NCBI RefSeq assembly: GCF_000425165.1
Contig: NZ_AULG01000024.1
Span: 1-64,000, forward strand
Length of the DNA: 64,000 bases
Origin: Photobacterium halotolerans DSM 18316
GTDB taxonomy: Bacteria; Pseudomonadota; Gammaproteobacteria; Enterobacterales; Vibrionaceae
Direction: 5' to 3'
Shown piece after piece: positions 1-8,308 of the stretch (its first letter is position 1; each line of letters starts with the position of its first letter). The translations under genes were made by a program, and so were the position numbers. The notes under the pieces were generated by a model, which made no database searches, was not told the origin of the DNA, and saw nothing but the letters and a program-made list of their open reading frames with translations.

Positions 1-233
1 CGGCCTCTCGTTGAACTTTCCAGACCTTCGATACCGCACTCTGTGTACCATCGAACCCACCTGTTTACAGAAGACCGAGCTGCAGCAAGTGTATTGGATA
101 CAGCAGCAACAGTCTGGCCTTCAGCGAGAAGCAAAATGGCAGTCAAACGTCGGCAGTGATCCTTATCTTTGGTTTTATGTATATTTTTAATGAGGCGACG
201 TCGCTCTGCCCGGTCGGGTAATGTTAGAATCAT
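1..233 (-). CDS. IS630-family transposase, N-terminal part (cut by window edge)
   Basis: Reading the minus strand from an ATG at 231-233 gives 77 open codons to the window edge, beginning MILTLPDRAERRRLIKNIHK. The fragment carries the helix-turn-helix start typical of IS630/Tc1-like transposases: a basic first helix, then an AxLLLAEGQTVAAVSNTL-type helix and a SSVNRWVRWYTECG-type recognition segment. The DDE catalytic part would lie to the left of the window, so intactness cannot be judged. It flanks the accessory region containing the toxin locus and may have helped move it. Family assignment is by recognition of the N-terminal pattern only. Confidence 0.7.
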   Translation of the reverse strand, partial: MILTLPDRAERRRLIKNIHKTKDKDHCRRLTAILLLAEGQTVAAVSNTLAAARSSVNRWVRWYTECGIEGLESSTRG

Positions 234-609
234 GGCACTCGGTACTGTTTTGTGAGTTTTGGATGTTTGGCGACTGATCAGATCGCACAAACGCTACCGA
301 GTTCCCTTCAATTTCTACTTATCAGTGATCTACATTTAGGAACAGTTATTTAGTAAACGTTCCATGATCAGGACGCTAACTGTGAGAAAAGTTCAAACCG
401 ATTTAGTCAACAAAACCAACAGTTGTTGCTCTCATCTCTTTCTCACTTATGCACCTCCGCTTCTATATCTGAATAAGATCAAACAAAGAATAAATCATCC
501 GTACGAAGCCTATGAATTATTGAAGATATTTCAGGCAGCACAACTTAACCCGATAGAATATTTCCCGTCACAGATGGGAATTCAAGTAACAATCACTCCA
601 ACTCCGAAA
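234..609. other. Intergenic stretch next to the IS630 element
   Basis: 376 bases between the transposase start and the end of the frameshifted immunity copy. The terminal inverted repeat of the IS630 element should lie in the first part, but I could not delimit it without the other end. A weak plus-strand open frame (364-621) has no ribosome binding site that I trust and no recognisable family. Confidence 0.3.
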
Positions 610-1109
610 TCAAAACCTTAAATCCGCTTTAATTGCAGCAATACGAGCTGGATCAATGGGCTCTTCTTGTTCAACTTCTAATGAGTTAAAAAAGTTATTA
701 TCTACATTATCAAAGAGCTTAAAGAGTGGCTCTTCAATACCATTTGTGAACAGGTAAACACCGAAATGAAGACTAGATAGGCAAATATGATGGCCGCCAA
801 AACACCGCCCGATTGAGTACATATCAGAGCTTGATCCTATGTTTTCCAATTCATGATTGGCTTTAACAATATTTAAATTTCTATCCTCTATTCCCCAAAG
901 GGAGTCCAAAGGCAACCTCTTATCCTTTCCCTCTAATCCCGTTGGTATTGAGGTTTGAAACAGATTGGCAAATTGAACAAGATAGAATACTGGTATTGAT
1001 TCACTACATCATAAGCAACATGAGGCATTTTAGGATCGGAAAAATCACGAGAAGATGGTCGCTCAACGTCTACGCCTATTGTCTGAAGCTTTTGAATAAT
1101 ATCAATCAT
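610..1109 (-). pseudogene. Second immunity-protein paralogue, frameshifted
   Basis: An ATG at 1107-1109 (minus strand) opens MIDIIQKLQTIGVDVERPSS, which closely matches the start of the intact paralogue at 1213-1710. The frame runs to FKPQYQ and then hits a stop. The rest of the protein (from TGLEGKDKRLPLDSLWG to the C-terminal DLRF) continues in another frame that ends at 610. One missing base near 943-946, in the codon that is Ala in the intact copy, restores an uninterrupted protein of 166 residues against 165 for the intact copy. It lies 103 bp downstream of that copy in the same orientation, so it is a tandem duplicate that has diverged and broken, unless the missing base is an assembly error. 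Confidence 0.75.
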
Positions 1110-1212
1110 TGTTATTCATCATTCGAGTTCGGATGCTGTGACAATATGAAAAGTTTGAAATAAAATGGATAGAATTTTTGCACTTTCTCACTCTATCCAT
1201 TTCAGAAATTTA

Positions 1213-1710
1213 TTAAAATCTTAGATTTACTTTGACATTATCCAAACGAGGATCATTAATCGGATCATCTTCTTCAACTTCTAAAGATTTAAAAAAGTCA
1301 TCAATGCTATCAAATAGCTTGAACAAGGGTTCTGCAATGCCATTTGTATAAAGATAAACACCAGGATGTTCATTAGAAATGCAAATGTGGTTACTACCAT
1401 AACACAGACCAATTGAATACAAGCTGGAATCCGCCTCTAAACATTTCAACTCGTCATTGGCTTCTTCAATATTGAGGCTTCCTTCGTCGATTCCCCATAG
1501 ATACTCTAACGGGAGTTTTTTTGAATTGCCTTCCAACCCTGTAGCATATTGAGGTTTAAACTGTATGGACAAGTCAAAATCGATCGACTTCTGGTATTGT
1601 TTGACCACATTGTAGGCATTTTTAGGCATAGTGGGTTCACTAAATTCGGCCTGCGATGGCCGCTCTATTTCAACACCAATTTTATTCAAGTGTTCTATGA
1701 TATCAATCAT
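1213..1710 (-). CDS. Putative immunity protein for the adjacent HNH toxin (SUKH-like?)
   Basis: 165-residue soluble protein with no signal peptide or membrane segment. The start ATG (1708-1710) lies inside the 3' end of the toxin gene, giving an 8-bp overlap and probable translational coupling, the classic arrangement of a toxin and its immunity gene. The C-terminal half contains YLWGIDEG, an acidic ANDELKCLEADSSLYSIGLCYG stretch and a DSIDDFFKSL motif that loosely recalls the SF-x-x-FL ending of SMI1/KNR4 (SUKH) immunity proteins; that family call is tentative. The role, to neutralise the nuclease tip of the toxin in the producer, is inferred from position. A frameshifted paralogue follows immediately. 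Confidence 0.6.
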   Translation of the reverse strand: MIDIIEHLNKIGVEIERPSQAEFSEPTMPKNAYNVVKQYQKSIDFDLSIQFKPQYATGLEGNSKKLPLEYLWGIDEGSLNIEEANDELKCLEADSSLYSIGLCYGSNHICISNEHPGVYLYTNGIAEPLFKLFDSIDDFFKSLEVEEDDPINDPRLDNVKVNLRF

Positions 1711-4051
1711 TGTTTATCTCACTGTCCTGATTCATTTCTCTGAGATCTGAAGCACTACCAATATGAGGAATTTTATTGTGCAAATCAGATGGAATTAGCT
1801 GAATTTGTGTCACTGTTTCGTGATGTGGAGTCACACGATTTTTCTTTAGCAATTTTTTGGCTGCGATTTTGCTACGTAAATTCCGTTGTCTGGCTATTAC
1901 TTCATAGACTAATCTAAAATCCTGCCTACTGCCATCCAGAACACCGGAATCAAAATCTAATTCACCTAATGACCACTTACTAAAATCTGGTCTGCCATTC
2001 TTAAAAGGAATCGGTTCTCCGTTTGTAATCTTATTGACCCTGGGATGATCCGACTTCCACAGGCCATCACCCGGTTCACCCTCTACCCAGCGGCCATTGT
2101 TGCGAGGCAATCGGGTCTTTTTGCTATAAACCAAATAAATCGGTGGTATCCCTGAATCAATCGGGAATACCAGAACGACGTCACTCCAGTGAAAATCCTC
2201 AATACCCGGAAAAATTTCAACTGTTGGAGTCTCGATATCTGACGGAATCGGCGTGGTAAGAATGTCACTTACCACATAACCATCGTCATGGCCGGGTGTC
2301 AGCCGCCACTCTGGTGGGGCATTTTCAATGGGTTTCCATGTAATATGAGGGCCATGCTCTTCCAGAGCAACCGAGTAACTTTTCCCATCCTTGTCTAAGT
2401 TAAGATATCGCACCGGTATGCGCGTCTCGTCCACATGATAAGCACGCACTTTCGGATAGTATTCACCCGAATCTGGTGGGGTTAGTTTGATACGAATACG
2501 GCTTTGCACACTCTCTAGGTCGTTTTGCAATTCGACTTCGGTGTACTGTGTATCATCCTGGTGCCAGTCAATCTGCTTTAACACCAATAACGCTTCCAGG
2601 GCCGGTGAAACAGGCCTGAACCTGTCCCAAAAATCGTCCTTATCCTCGTTCCGGGCTGAGCTAGCCAGTTTGGTAAGCTGGGTTGCGGCTTCCTGATTAA
2701 AATTACGGGTTGCCGCATTAGATACCCCACCATCGTTGACGGGAGGAAGCGGTGACGGCGCAGGCACAACAAATGATGCCTCAGCCGGAGCTATACCAAA
2801 CAGCATCCAAGGACCAAAGTTATCCAGATGTTCACTGACAGTCCCTGCATCATTGCTACCGGCTGGCGTATGACACGACTTAGCAAATACCGGGGTGACT
2901 ACAGTTTTAATGCGGACGACCGGAATATCGCGCACCAAATAATTTTTACGGATCGGATGAATGGTGGTGTCTTCAATACATTGGCCGTCGTAACGATAAT
3001 GACTGTTCAGGGCCTGATTGAACGCCTGCGGTGGTTTCGGTGGCAACTCCCGAATAGCTTTGGGGACGTCCGAAACATCCGATGACTGCACGATTAATTG
3101 ATGCCCGACATCCAGCGATAACGAGTCAGCTTCATAGCTCAGGTTCAAATTCAGCAGCTCACGGGTGTTCAAGCCGTACTGCGCCGCAATGTCGGTCCAT
3201 GTTTCGCGCTCACCAGTGGCCGGATCCCGCTGCACGGTGTGAGTCTTCAGCCTCGGCCTCTGATCATCATCGCTTTCCTCTGCGGCCCTCGCCAGCACAG
3301 GTTGCTGGATGGCATCCTGCAATGCATTGAGGTCGATTTTTACACCGTTCTGCAACAACCAGTCTTCACTCAGGTGTTCCAGATGCAGGCGGGTGATCCG
3401 CTCCCGACGATAAACCAGATACTGGTCATTCACCAGTGCCCCGTTCCGCTTCCACTGCAACAAAATTGCACTCAGGTTGCCCTGATAATAGTCATCCAGG
3501 ATCCTTTCGTGCGTGGTATATGTCGCGCGAAATGCCCAGCGTTTCTCCCCGAGAATCTGATATTCCTGCATCAGTCTGCCATTGCAGAAGTGATAGAAAT
3601 ACCCCTGACTGGGGTGCCCCAGACGTCCATCAATTTCCACCGCAGGTATTACAGCCATAAAAGCTTCCAGTGCTTTATCTGTGCCTTTCGGATGCACCGT
3701 CACCGGCTTTCCTTCTGACACACCCAGAGTTTCACAGATACAGGCCGCATAGAGACGTTTGGTTTCATTCGCCATGACTGAAGTGGTGAACCGGAAACCG
3801 TGCTCCACCGGCTTTTCCTCCCAGTTCATCCGTCGGCTTTCTTCCCGAGTTTTGCCGAGAAAGAACTCGCAATTGCCGTGCTTACGCAGCGAACTCAGCG
3901 AGCAGGACAAGTCGAAGCTGTACTCAAATTGTGCCACCGGTGCCGGATCTTCCCGTACCGGCGGTGGCGGGCGCAGAATGATACATTCATCCAGCGGTTT
4001 AAAGGCCGCATTGGGAAATTTTCTGTTTACCGAATCGTCATCAACACTCAC
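1703..4051 (-). CDS. Polymorphic toxin: LysM - S-type pyocin domain - HNH nuclease tip
   Basis: 782 residues. The N-terminal 250 residues are of unclear family; around residues 143-165 a pattern RLGHPSQGYFYHFCNGRLMQ resembles the MIX marker of type VI secretion effectors, but I cannot confirm that. Residues about 270-322 form a LysM peptidoglycan-binding domain (TWTDIAAQYGLNTRELLNLN). Residues about 515-645 match the S-type pyocin domain, ending VLVFPIDSGIPPIYLVYS. The last 130 residues match HNH-superfamily nuclease toxins: LWKSDHPRVNKITNGEPIPF, a basic linker, then TPHH (His743-744), QLIPSDLHNKIPH (His758, His763) and G-SASDLR. It probably cleaves nucleic acid in rival bacteria after delivery by T6SS or another exporter, none of which is encoded here. 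The immunity gene overlaps its stop by 8 bp. Confidence 0.85.
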   Translation of the reverse strand: MSVDDDSVNRKFPNAAFKPLDECIILRPPPPVREDPAPVAQFEYSFDLSCSLSSLRKHGNCEFFLGKTREESRRMNWEEKPVEHGFRFTTSVMANETKRLYAACICETLGVSEGKPVTVHPKGTDKALEAFMAVIPAVEIDGRLGHPSQGYFYHFCNGRLMQEYQILGEKRWAFRATYTTHERILDDYYQGNLSAILLQWKRNGALVNDQYLVYRRERITRLHLEHLSEDWLLQNGVKIDLNALQDAIQQPVLARAAEESDDDQRPRLKTHTVQRDPATGERETWTDIAAQYGLNTRELLNLNLSYEADSLSLDVGHQLIVQSSDVSDVPKAIRELPPKPPQAFNQALNSHYRYDGQCIEDTTIHPIRKNYLVRDIPVVRIKTVVTPVFAKSCHTPAGSNDAGTVSEHLDNFGPWMLFGIAPAEASFVVPAPSPLPPVNDGGVSNAATRNFNQEAATQLTKLASSARNEDKDDFWDRFRPVSPALEALLVLKQIDWHQDDTQYTEVELQNDLESVQSRIRIKLTPPDSGEYYPKVRAYHVDETRIPVRYLNLDKDGKSYSVALEEHGPHITWKPIENAPPEWRLTPGHDDGYVVSDILTTPIPSDIETPTVEIFPGIEDFHWSDVVLVFPIDSGIPPIYLVYSKKTRLPRNNGRWVEGEPGDGLWKSDHPRVNKITNGEPIPFKNGRPDFSKWSLGELDFDSGVLDGSRQDFRLVYEVIARQRNLRSKIAAKKLLKKNRVTPHHETVTQIQLIPSDLHNKIPHIGSASDLREMNQDSEINND

Positions 4052-4318
4052 CGAACCTCCTGAAAAAAATGCTTAAATATCAGACATATTACACACATTT
4101 TATCACCTGAAGGGGGTGCGGTGTGACGGAATTTGACTGTAAAAATGACTGATTTTGACTTCAGAATGCAGGTTCAGGCGGTTGATATGACGGGCTGGTG
4201 TTTAACGCTTGCGTTGCTAAAAAATGGGACCATCGGTAAGGAACGCACAAGCTTGCACCGACCCACAGAGCTTATTGGTGTGTCATATCAAACTGTGCTT
4301 ACATTCTCCATCAAAGCC
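4052..4318. other. Toxin upstream region
   Basis: Contains the putative promoter of the toxin gene on the minus strand. No box could be assigned with confidence. A short plus-strand frame (4133-4399) is out of frame with the IS66 remnant and is not considered real. Confidence 0.3.
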
Positions 4319-4636
4319 GAGGTTGCTTGGCTCACGCTCGTCGTAAGTTCATGGCAGCGAAAAAGCTTAAGGGTAAAGGCAAAATGGATGTGGCGTTAGC
4401 CAAAATCCAAAAACTATATACACTCGAATCGCGGTTAAAATCTGCCCCAGCTGAACAGCGTTGTGCTGAAAGACAAGCTCATGCCAAGCCGATGCCGCGC
4501 CTTGCTGTACAGCATAATCGAGACAGCAAAAGCGAACGGTCTCATCCTCTACAGCTACATGGTCAAATGTATGAAAGAGTTGGCAAAGCCTGAGCCTGAT
4601 ATCGATTCACTGCTACCGTGGAACTTCTCACACTGA
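4319..4636 (+). pseudogene. IS66-family transposase C-terminal remnant
   Basis: The first part reads RGCLAHARRKFMAAKKLKGK and IQKLYTLESRLK, the AHxRRKF and IQKLY segments of IS66 transposases (TnpC). The frame then changes near 4490-4505, after which LYSIIETAKANGLILYSYMV and LAKPEPDIDSLLPWNFSH end at a stop at 4634-4636, matching the TAKANG and DIDxLLPWN ending of the family. N-terminal and most catalytic sequence is missing, so this is a dead fragment. It marks past insertion next to the toxin gene. Confidence 0.75.
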
Positions 4637-4721
4637 AACTAAAACGAATGACATAGACTCCCTCCCTCATCAGGTTTTGCCACACTTGGTAAGTCTGATT
4701 ACGAAATTACCAGAGGCCACC

Positions 4722-4972
4722 ATGTCACAATTTTCCTATGGCATTGATTTAGCCACAGTATCCACGGTGAGGATCATCAAAGCAAAGTATTGAAGTACAG
4801 AACAATAACACAGTCGAAAGTCTTAGAAACTTTTGCCAATATCCCGCAGGCTATCATCTGGATGGAAGTCTGCGGTGTCTCTCATTACTGGGTCGTAGAG
4901 CTGGATAAGCTCGGTCAAACGCCAAAGATCATGGCATCGAAATATGTCACACCTTTCAGCGCAATCATGTAA
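4722..4972 (+). pseudogene. IS110-family transposase N-terminal remnant, frameshifted
   Basis: ATG at 4722 starts MSQFSYGIDLATVSTVRIIK, the FGIDLAK start of IS110/IS1111 DEDD transposases, and stops early. Another frame from about 4785 continues with TITQSKVLETFANIPQAIIW, MEVCGVSHYWVVELDKLGQT and IMASKYVTPF, matching the KVLxxFANIP, MEACGSAHYWARELxxLGH and APKYVTPF blocks. It stops at 4970-4972 with the rest of the gene absent. It is a decayed partial copy, and the downstream attC half-site may have been cut by the same event. Confidence 0.75.
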
Positions 4973-5140
4973 CCAACTGAAGTTATTAGCCATTTGATAG
5001 CTTATGGACTTACTGTGCCAGATAAAAATAGTCCGCATCGCCGCCCTCCGGCGTTCAACCAAGCTATTTCCATAATAATGCCGCTTTGGGCTTGTCCAAC
5101 ACCTGGAAAAATGACGGCTGCGTGACACTTATCGTTATTT

Positions 5141-5147
5141 GTTATGC
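5141..5147 (-). other. attC R''-type core half-site (truncated cassette end)
   Basis: The minus strand reads GCATAAC directly after the stop codon of the 158-residue cassette gene (the TAA overlaps it), followed by AAATAACG. This is the RYYYAAC box that opens an integron attC site. No matching GTTRRRY box is found in the next 100 bases on that strand, so the site appears truncated on the side facing the IS110 relic. Confidence 0.45.
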
Positions 5148-5618
5148 ATTTATAACCTTTGGGTTATTAGCAGGATAAAAGGGCAGTCGTCCAGTATTTG
5201 AAGCTAGAACACCTTGTTTTAAACCTTCGTCAATCCAAACCAAGACACGGTCACAGAACTCACTTTTCACTCTAGTATGGTTTGTCGAGTTTACGACATT
5301 AGGGATCGCCGACTTAGTAAACATTTCATTTGTAACCCCGTTACGGCCATTGCAAGGCATCGTAACAAACCACTCTGTTGGGCGGAGTTCTATAGAAAAC
5401 GCCCAATCACCTTTCGAACCAGGGACATAGTTGCCAAATTTGATAGCATGGCTGTGGCTGTTTTCTCCGGTACGTGAATCAAAGAACTTTCCATGCCACA
5501 GGCACAGCTCTTCGATATCCTTGAGGAAGGAAGAAAGCTTTGCTGCTTCGTCACCCATTTCTTGAATTAAAGCCTTTGTACTTTCTACTTGATACTTTCG
5601 TAGAATTTCTTGCGACAT
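5142..5618 (-). CDS. Integron cassette protein of unknown function
   Basis: 158 residues from ATG 5616-5618, chosen over an upstream ATG at 5669 because GAAGG sits nine bases before it. Starts MSQEILRKYQVESTKALIQE; no signal peptide or membrane segment. The first 45 residues look helical, followed by a mixed region with FSIELRPTEWFVTMPCNGRN and two Cys residues. No family recognised. It lies between an attC site (5727-5802) upstream and an attC half-site at its stop codon, so it has the one-gene-plus-attC form of a gene cassette. Function unknown. Confidence 0.65.
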   Translation of the reverse strand: MSQEILRKYQVESTKALIQEMGDEAAKLSSFLKDIEELCLWHGKFFDSRTGENSHSHAIKFGNYVPGSKGDWAFSIELRPTEWFVTMPCNGRNGVTNEMFTKSAIPNVVNSTNHTRVKSEFCDRVLVWIDEGLKQGVLASNTGRLPFYPANNPKVINA

Positions 5619-5726
5619 GATGATTACCTTCAGATTTAAAACACACCACATAAAAATACGACGCCACATTTATGTATAACTAATTAGTCGTCATTTTGCT
5701 ACTTGAGCATTTTTCAGGGGGGAAAT

Positions 5727-5802
5727 GCATAACGCTGGCGTAACTGGCTGGTTTGTGGAGCGGCAGCGAAACAAAGCGGTCCCGTTGACGCATTTGTTAT
5801 GC
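5727..5802 (-). repeat. Integron attC recombination site
   Basis: On the minus strand the 76 bases start GCATAAC (RYYYAAC, R'') and end GTTATGC (GTTRRRY, R'). Just inside are TGCGTCAAC and GTTACGCCA, which pair as L'' and L' with one extrahelical C, as expected of attC sites. It begins two bases after the stop of the upstream cassette gene (5805-5803) and is followed by the next cassette. The 7-bp boxes are perfect inverted repeats. The form is that of Vibrio superintegron cassettes. Confidence 0.75.
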
Positions 5803-6591
5803 TCAGGCACTTGGACCATGCTGTTTTGGCCCATGCCAATCGAATGCATCCAAAAGCTGTTCCAGGATTTTTTGAAGCCTCTCCATCGATTCCGGTGACA
5901 CATCAACCTCCCCATAATGGCCGTCAGCCATTGTTGAGCCATATTTTGAGCCATTAAGGGAGTTGAGAATGAGCACACCTCCGTTGGGGGCACTTACCAT
6001 ATTGTTTTCGACTGGCTTCAAGTCCAGTGGCTGTGGGTTTCTACCAGCACCGAGACCACGAGATCGATCCTCTAAGTGCTGAGCGGTGTTCCTCACGCCT
6101 CGAAGATCGGGAAAAGCTTCGCCTATCTGAGCGTGCAACTCTGCCACGATTTCCGGTATACCTTCTTCTCTTGATAGCACCCCGAAGAACTTATCGAATG
6201 AATCAATAGCGTAGAGAAAGGCTCGCGCGTAGAGAAAGGGTAAGTTGTGCTCGAACTCGCGTGGTTGAAATCCATTCGCCCATTTCTCTCTTTTGAACCG
6301 GACTTCTGTTTCAAAGTGGATATCATCACACTGCGCGCGTCCAGAAAGCCCACCATACTCTTGGTCTATCTCCTGCCGAATCTCACTTCTTCGTTGGGCG
6401 ACCTCGTTCCAGTTATCGCGGTCGGCAAATGAGGGGCGGGCTGATCTGGCTTCAGTAAACAAGTTCAGTGCAAGATTCGCTTCAAAATACTGGGATTTAA
6501 GTGATTGCAGCAGATTTCCGATTTTCCATGACCAATCTCGGTCTTCACTTTCGAGCCATGTTCCTGGAGTTATGATCTCAAACACGTACAT
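5803..6591 (-). CDS. Integron cassette protein with RNxxxH (HEPN-like) motif
   Basis: 262 residues when started at ATG 6589-6591, which has GAGGA eight bases upstream; the longer frame to 6612 would start inside the attC-type box GTTATGC and is unlikely. The protein is soluble and largely helical. The segment DLRGVRNTAQHLEDRSRG (about residues 155-172) contains R-N-T-A-Q-H, which fits the Rx4-6H motif of HEPN-fold RNases, but a single short motif is weak evidence. C-terminal third: GGVLILNSLNGSKYGSTMAD then a helical end. attC follows two bases after the stop. No confident family or function; cassette genes often encode toxins, antitoxins or phage-defence factors. Confidence 0.65.
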   Translation of the reverse strand: MYVFEIITPGTWLESEDRDWSWKIGNLLQSLKSQYFEANLALNLFTEARSARPSFADRDNWNEVAQRRSEIRQEIDQEYGGLSGRAQCDDIHFETEVRFKREKWANGFQPREFEHNLPFLYARAFLYAIDSFDKFFGVLSREEGIPEIVAELHAQIGEAFPDLRGVRNTAQHLEDRSRGLGAGRNPQPLDLKPVENNMVSAPNGGVLILNSLNGSKYGSTMADGHYGEVDVSPESMERLQKILEQLLDAFDWHGPKQHGPSA

Positions 6592-6608
6592 TGCACCTAT
6601 TCCTCGGA

Positions 6609-6615
6609 GCATAAC
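6609..6615 (-). other. attC-type R' core box upstream of first cassette
   Basis: The minus strand reads GTTATGC immediately before the RBS of the 262-residue cassette gene, identical to the R' box at 5796-5802. This is where a cassette boundary is expected. No clear L' or R'' partner is visible further upstream, so the preceding site may be degenerate or be the edge of the array. Confidence 0.45.
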
Positions 6616-7016
6616 ATTTTATTCAACGATACCATGTCGTATAAATCTGTCATATAACTCTTTCAATCAGAAATAACTTAAGCGATTGATTATATTGAAC
6701 TAAATACGCTTAACCAGATAAATCTATCAGTAAGATACACGACATCAGGTCGTATATCTTACTCAATCGTCTGATGCTACCCAATTGATATTATTTGCTT
6801 TTTTTGTATTTCATGACTTACCCCAAAAAAATCAGCGACACATAAGTTTGTGAGAAAAGCGACATCGGTCACTTACCCAGTACAGAGAAGCCATAGAATT
6901 GCACTCGTTTCATGGATTCCCGCCTGCGCAGGAGTAAAACTAAGCGATTGAATTATAAATAAATTATTTAGCTTTTGGCGTGTATCTTTAAAGCAGGAAT
7001 GAGAAATTCGATGCCG
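6616..7016. other. Non-coding stretch before the tandem repeats
   Basis: AT-rich to 6890, with no credible ORF. Around 6911-6938 a block GGATTCCCGCCTGCGCAGG resembles the ATTCCCGC...GCGGGAAT type of dispersed intergenic repeat common in proteobacteria. Nothing else identifiable. Confidence 0.35.
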
Positions 7017-7018
7017 AC

Positions 7019-7670
7019 CTCTCCCCCAGGGGAAAAATTCAGGACGAATTTTTAGGTTGTCGGCGCCGGGAGCGCCTACAACCGACCCGGACAACACCAG
7101 AGAACAAAAAGGGCTTTCTGGGCACTCTTTGCCCCACAAAGAGTGTCTGGCGCGCATCAGACAATGCCAAGTCAGCCACGGAACCAAATGCGCGACATAC
7201 CTCAGCTACACCAAAATCCACAGCCACAACACCCCAAAAAAACCGAAACAAACCCACTCCCCCAGGGAAAAATTCAGGACGAATTTTTAGGTTGTCGGCG
7301 CCGGGAGCGCCTACAACCGACCCGGACAACACAAAAGAACACAAAGGGGTTTCTGGGTACTCTTTGCCCCAACAAAGAGTACCTGGCGCGCATCGCACCA
7401 TGCTAAAAGAACCACCAGACTCAAGCGCGACATACCTCCGCTGAACCAGAATCCACAACCACAGCACCCCAAAAAGCCGAAACAAACCCACTCCCCCTGG
7501 GAAAAATTCAGGACGAATTTTCAGGTTGTCGGCGCCGGGAGCGCCTACAACAGGCCCGGCCGACACCAAAGAACAAAAGGGGTTTCTGGACACTCTTTGC
7601 CCACAAAGAGTGTCTGGCGCGCATCAGACAATGCCAAGAAATGCACCGAACCCAAGCGCGACATACTCAC
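7019..7670 (+). repeat. Three tandem copies of a 235-bp structured repeat
   Basis: The block ATTCAGGACGAATTTT recurs at 7037, 7272 and 7506 (periods 235 and 234). Each copy has two hairpins. Hairpin 1 is GTTGT-C-GGCGC / GCGCC-T-ACAAC. Hairpin 2 is an 11-bp stem at 7121-7147, 7356-7383 and 7589-7614, with loops of 5, 6 and 4 bases. Hairpin 2 stem bases vary between copies but stay paired: the ninth pair is C-G, T-A, C-G and the tenth G-T, G-C, A-T. Long open frames on both strands through the array are by-products of the repeat. Resembles widely over-annotated intergenic repeats; function unknown. Confidence 0.85.
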
Positions 7671-7786
7671 CGAATCCCAAAAAATGTTACCCCGCAATAG
7701 CACTTCTGCTGCATTAGGGCCATAATCCCCCCACTCACGTGTCCAACACGCTCCCCTTAAAGCAATACAAAAGTAGATCAAACACA

Positions 7787-8305
7787 ATGACAACACAGTC
7801 AACGGTCATTATTGGACTGTACAACCCCAAAAGCCCGACGAATGTGGGCGCAGTAATGCGCGCCGCAGGCTGTTATGACGCGACAGAAGTGCGCTATAAC
7901 GGTACCCGCTATAACCGCGCAGCAAAATTCCACACCGATACCCATAACAGCCATGAGCGAATTGAACTGGTCGAGATGGACGAGCTTACGGCCGGGTTAG
8001 CCGATGATGTAGAAATTGTCTGTGTTGAGTTGGTGGTTGGCGCAACGGCATTGCCTCGCTTTACCCATCCTGAAAACGCCGTGTATGTGTTTGGTCCGGA
8101 GGATAGCTCACTGCCACAAGAGGTGGTCGATAAAGCCCATCATGTTGTGTATGTGCCCACCAATGGCTGTATGAATCTGGCAGCGACGGTCAATGTGGTC
8201 TTGTATGACAGATTAGCCAAAACATTGGGTGCCATTGATGATCATCAGCAAATCGTCTCGAACCGGGATAATAAAAACCGGCTGGAAGTAAAGGGCTGCG
8301 CTTAA
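7787..8305 (+). CDS. TrmH/SpoU-family RNA methyltransferase
   Basis: 172 residues. The SPOUT-fold signature is complete: motif 1 NPKSPTNVGAVMRAA (Asn19), motif 2 VYVFGPEDSSLPQEVVDKA, motif 3 VYVPTNGCMNLAATVNVVLYD. It therefore transfers a methyl group from SAM to RNA, most likely 2'-O-ribose methylation of tRNA or rRNA; the exact target is unknown. The short length, without an N-terminal L30-like substrate-binding domain, is like minimal SpoU enzymes. ATG 7787 is preferred over a GTG at 7739 because the conserved sequence begins there; the RBS is weak. Followed by a strong terminator. Confidence 0.88.
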   Translation: MTTQSTVIIGLYNPKSPTNVGAVMRAAGCYDATEVRYNGTRYNRAAKFHTDTHNSHERIELVEMDELTAGLADDVEIVCVELVVGATALPRFTHPENAVYVFGPEDSSLPQEVVDKAHHVVYVPTNGCMNLAATVNVVLYDRLAKTLGAIDDHQQIVSNRDNKNRLEVKGCA

Positions 8306-8308
8306 CAT

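Noticed and set aside
364..621. 85-codon plus-strand frame near the IS630 element
   Set aside because: No convincing RBS or family, and it overlaps the end of the frameshifted immunity gene.
7039..7802. Long frames on both strands through the tandem repeats (GADNLKIRPEFFP-type proteins)
   Set aside because: They recur with the repeat in several frames and are explained by repeated non-coding sequence.
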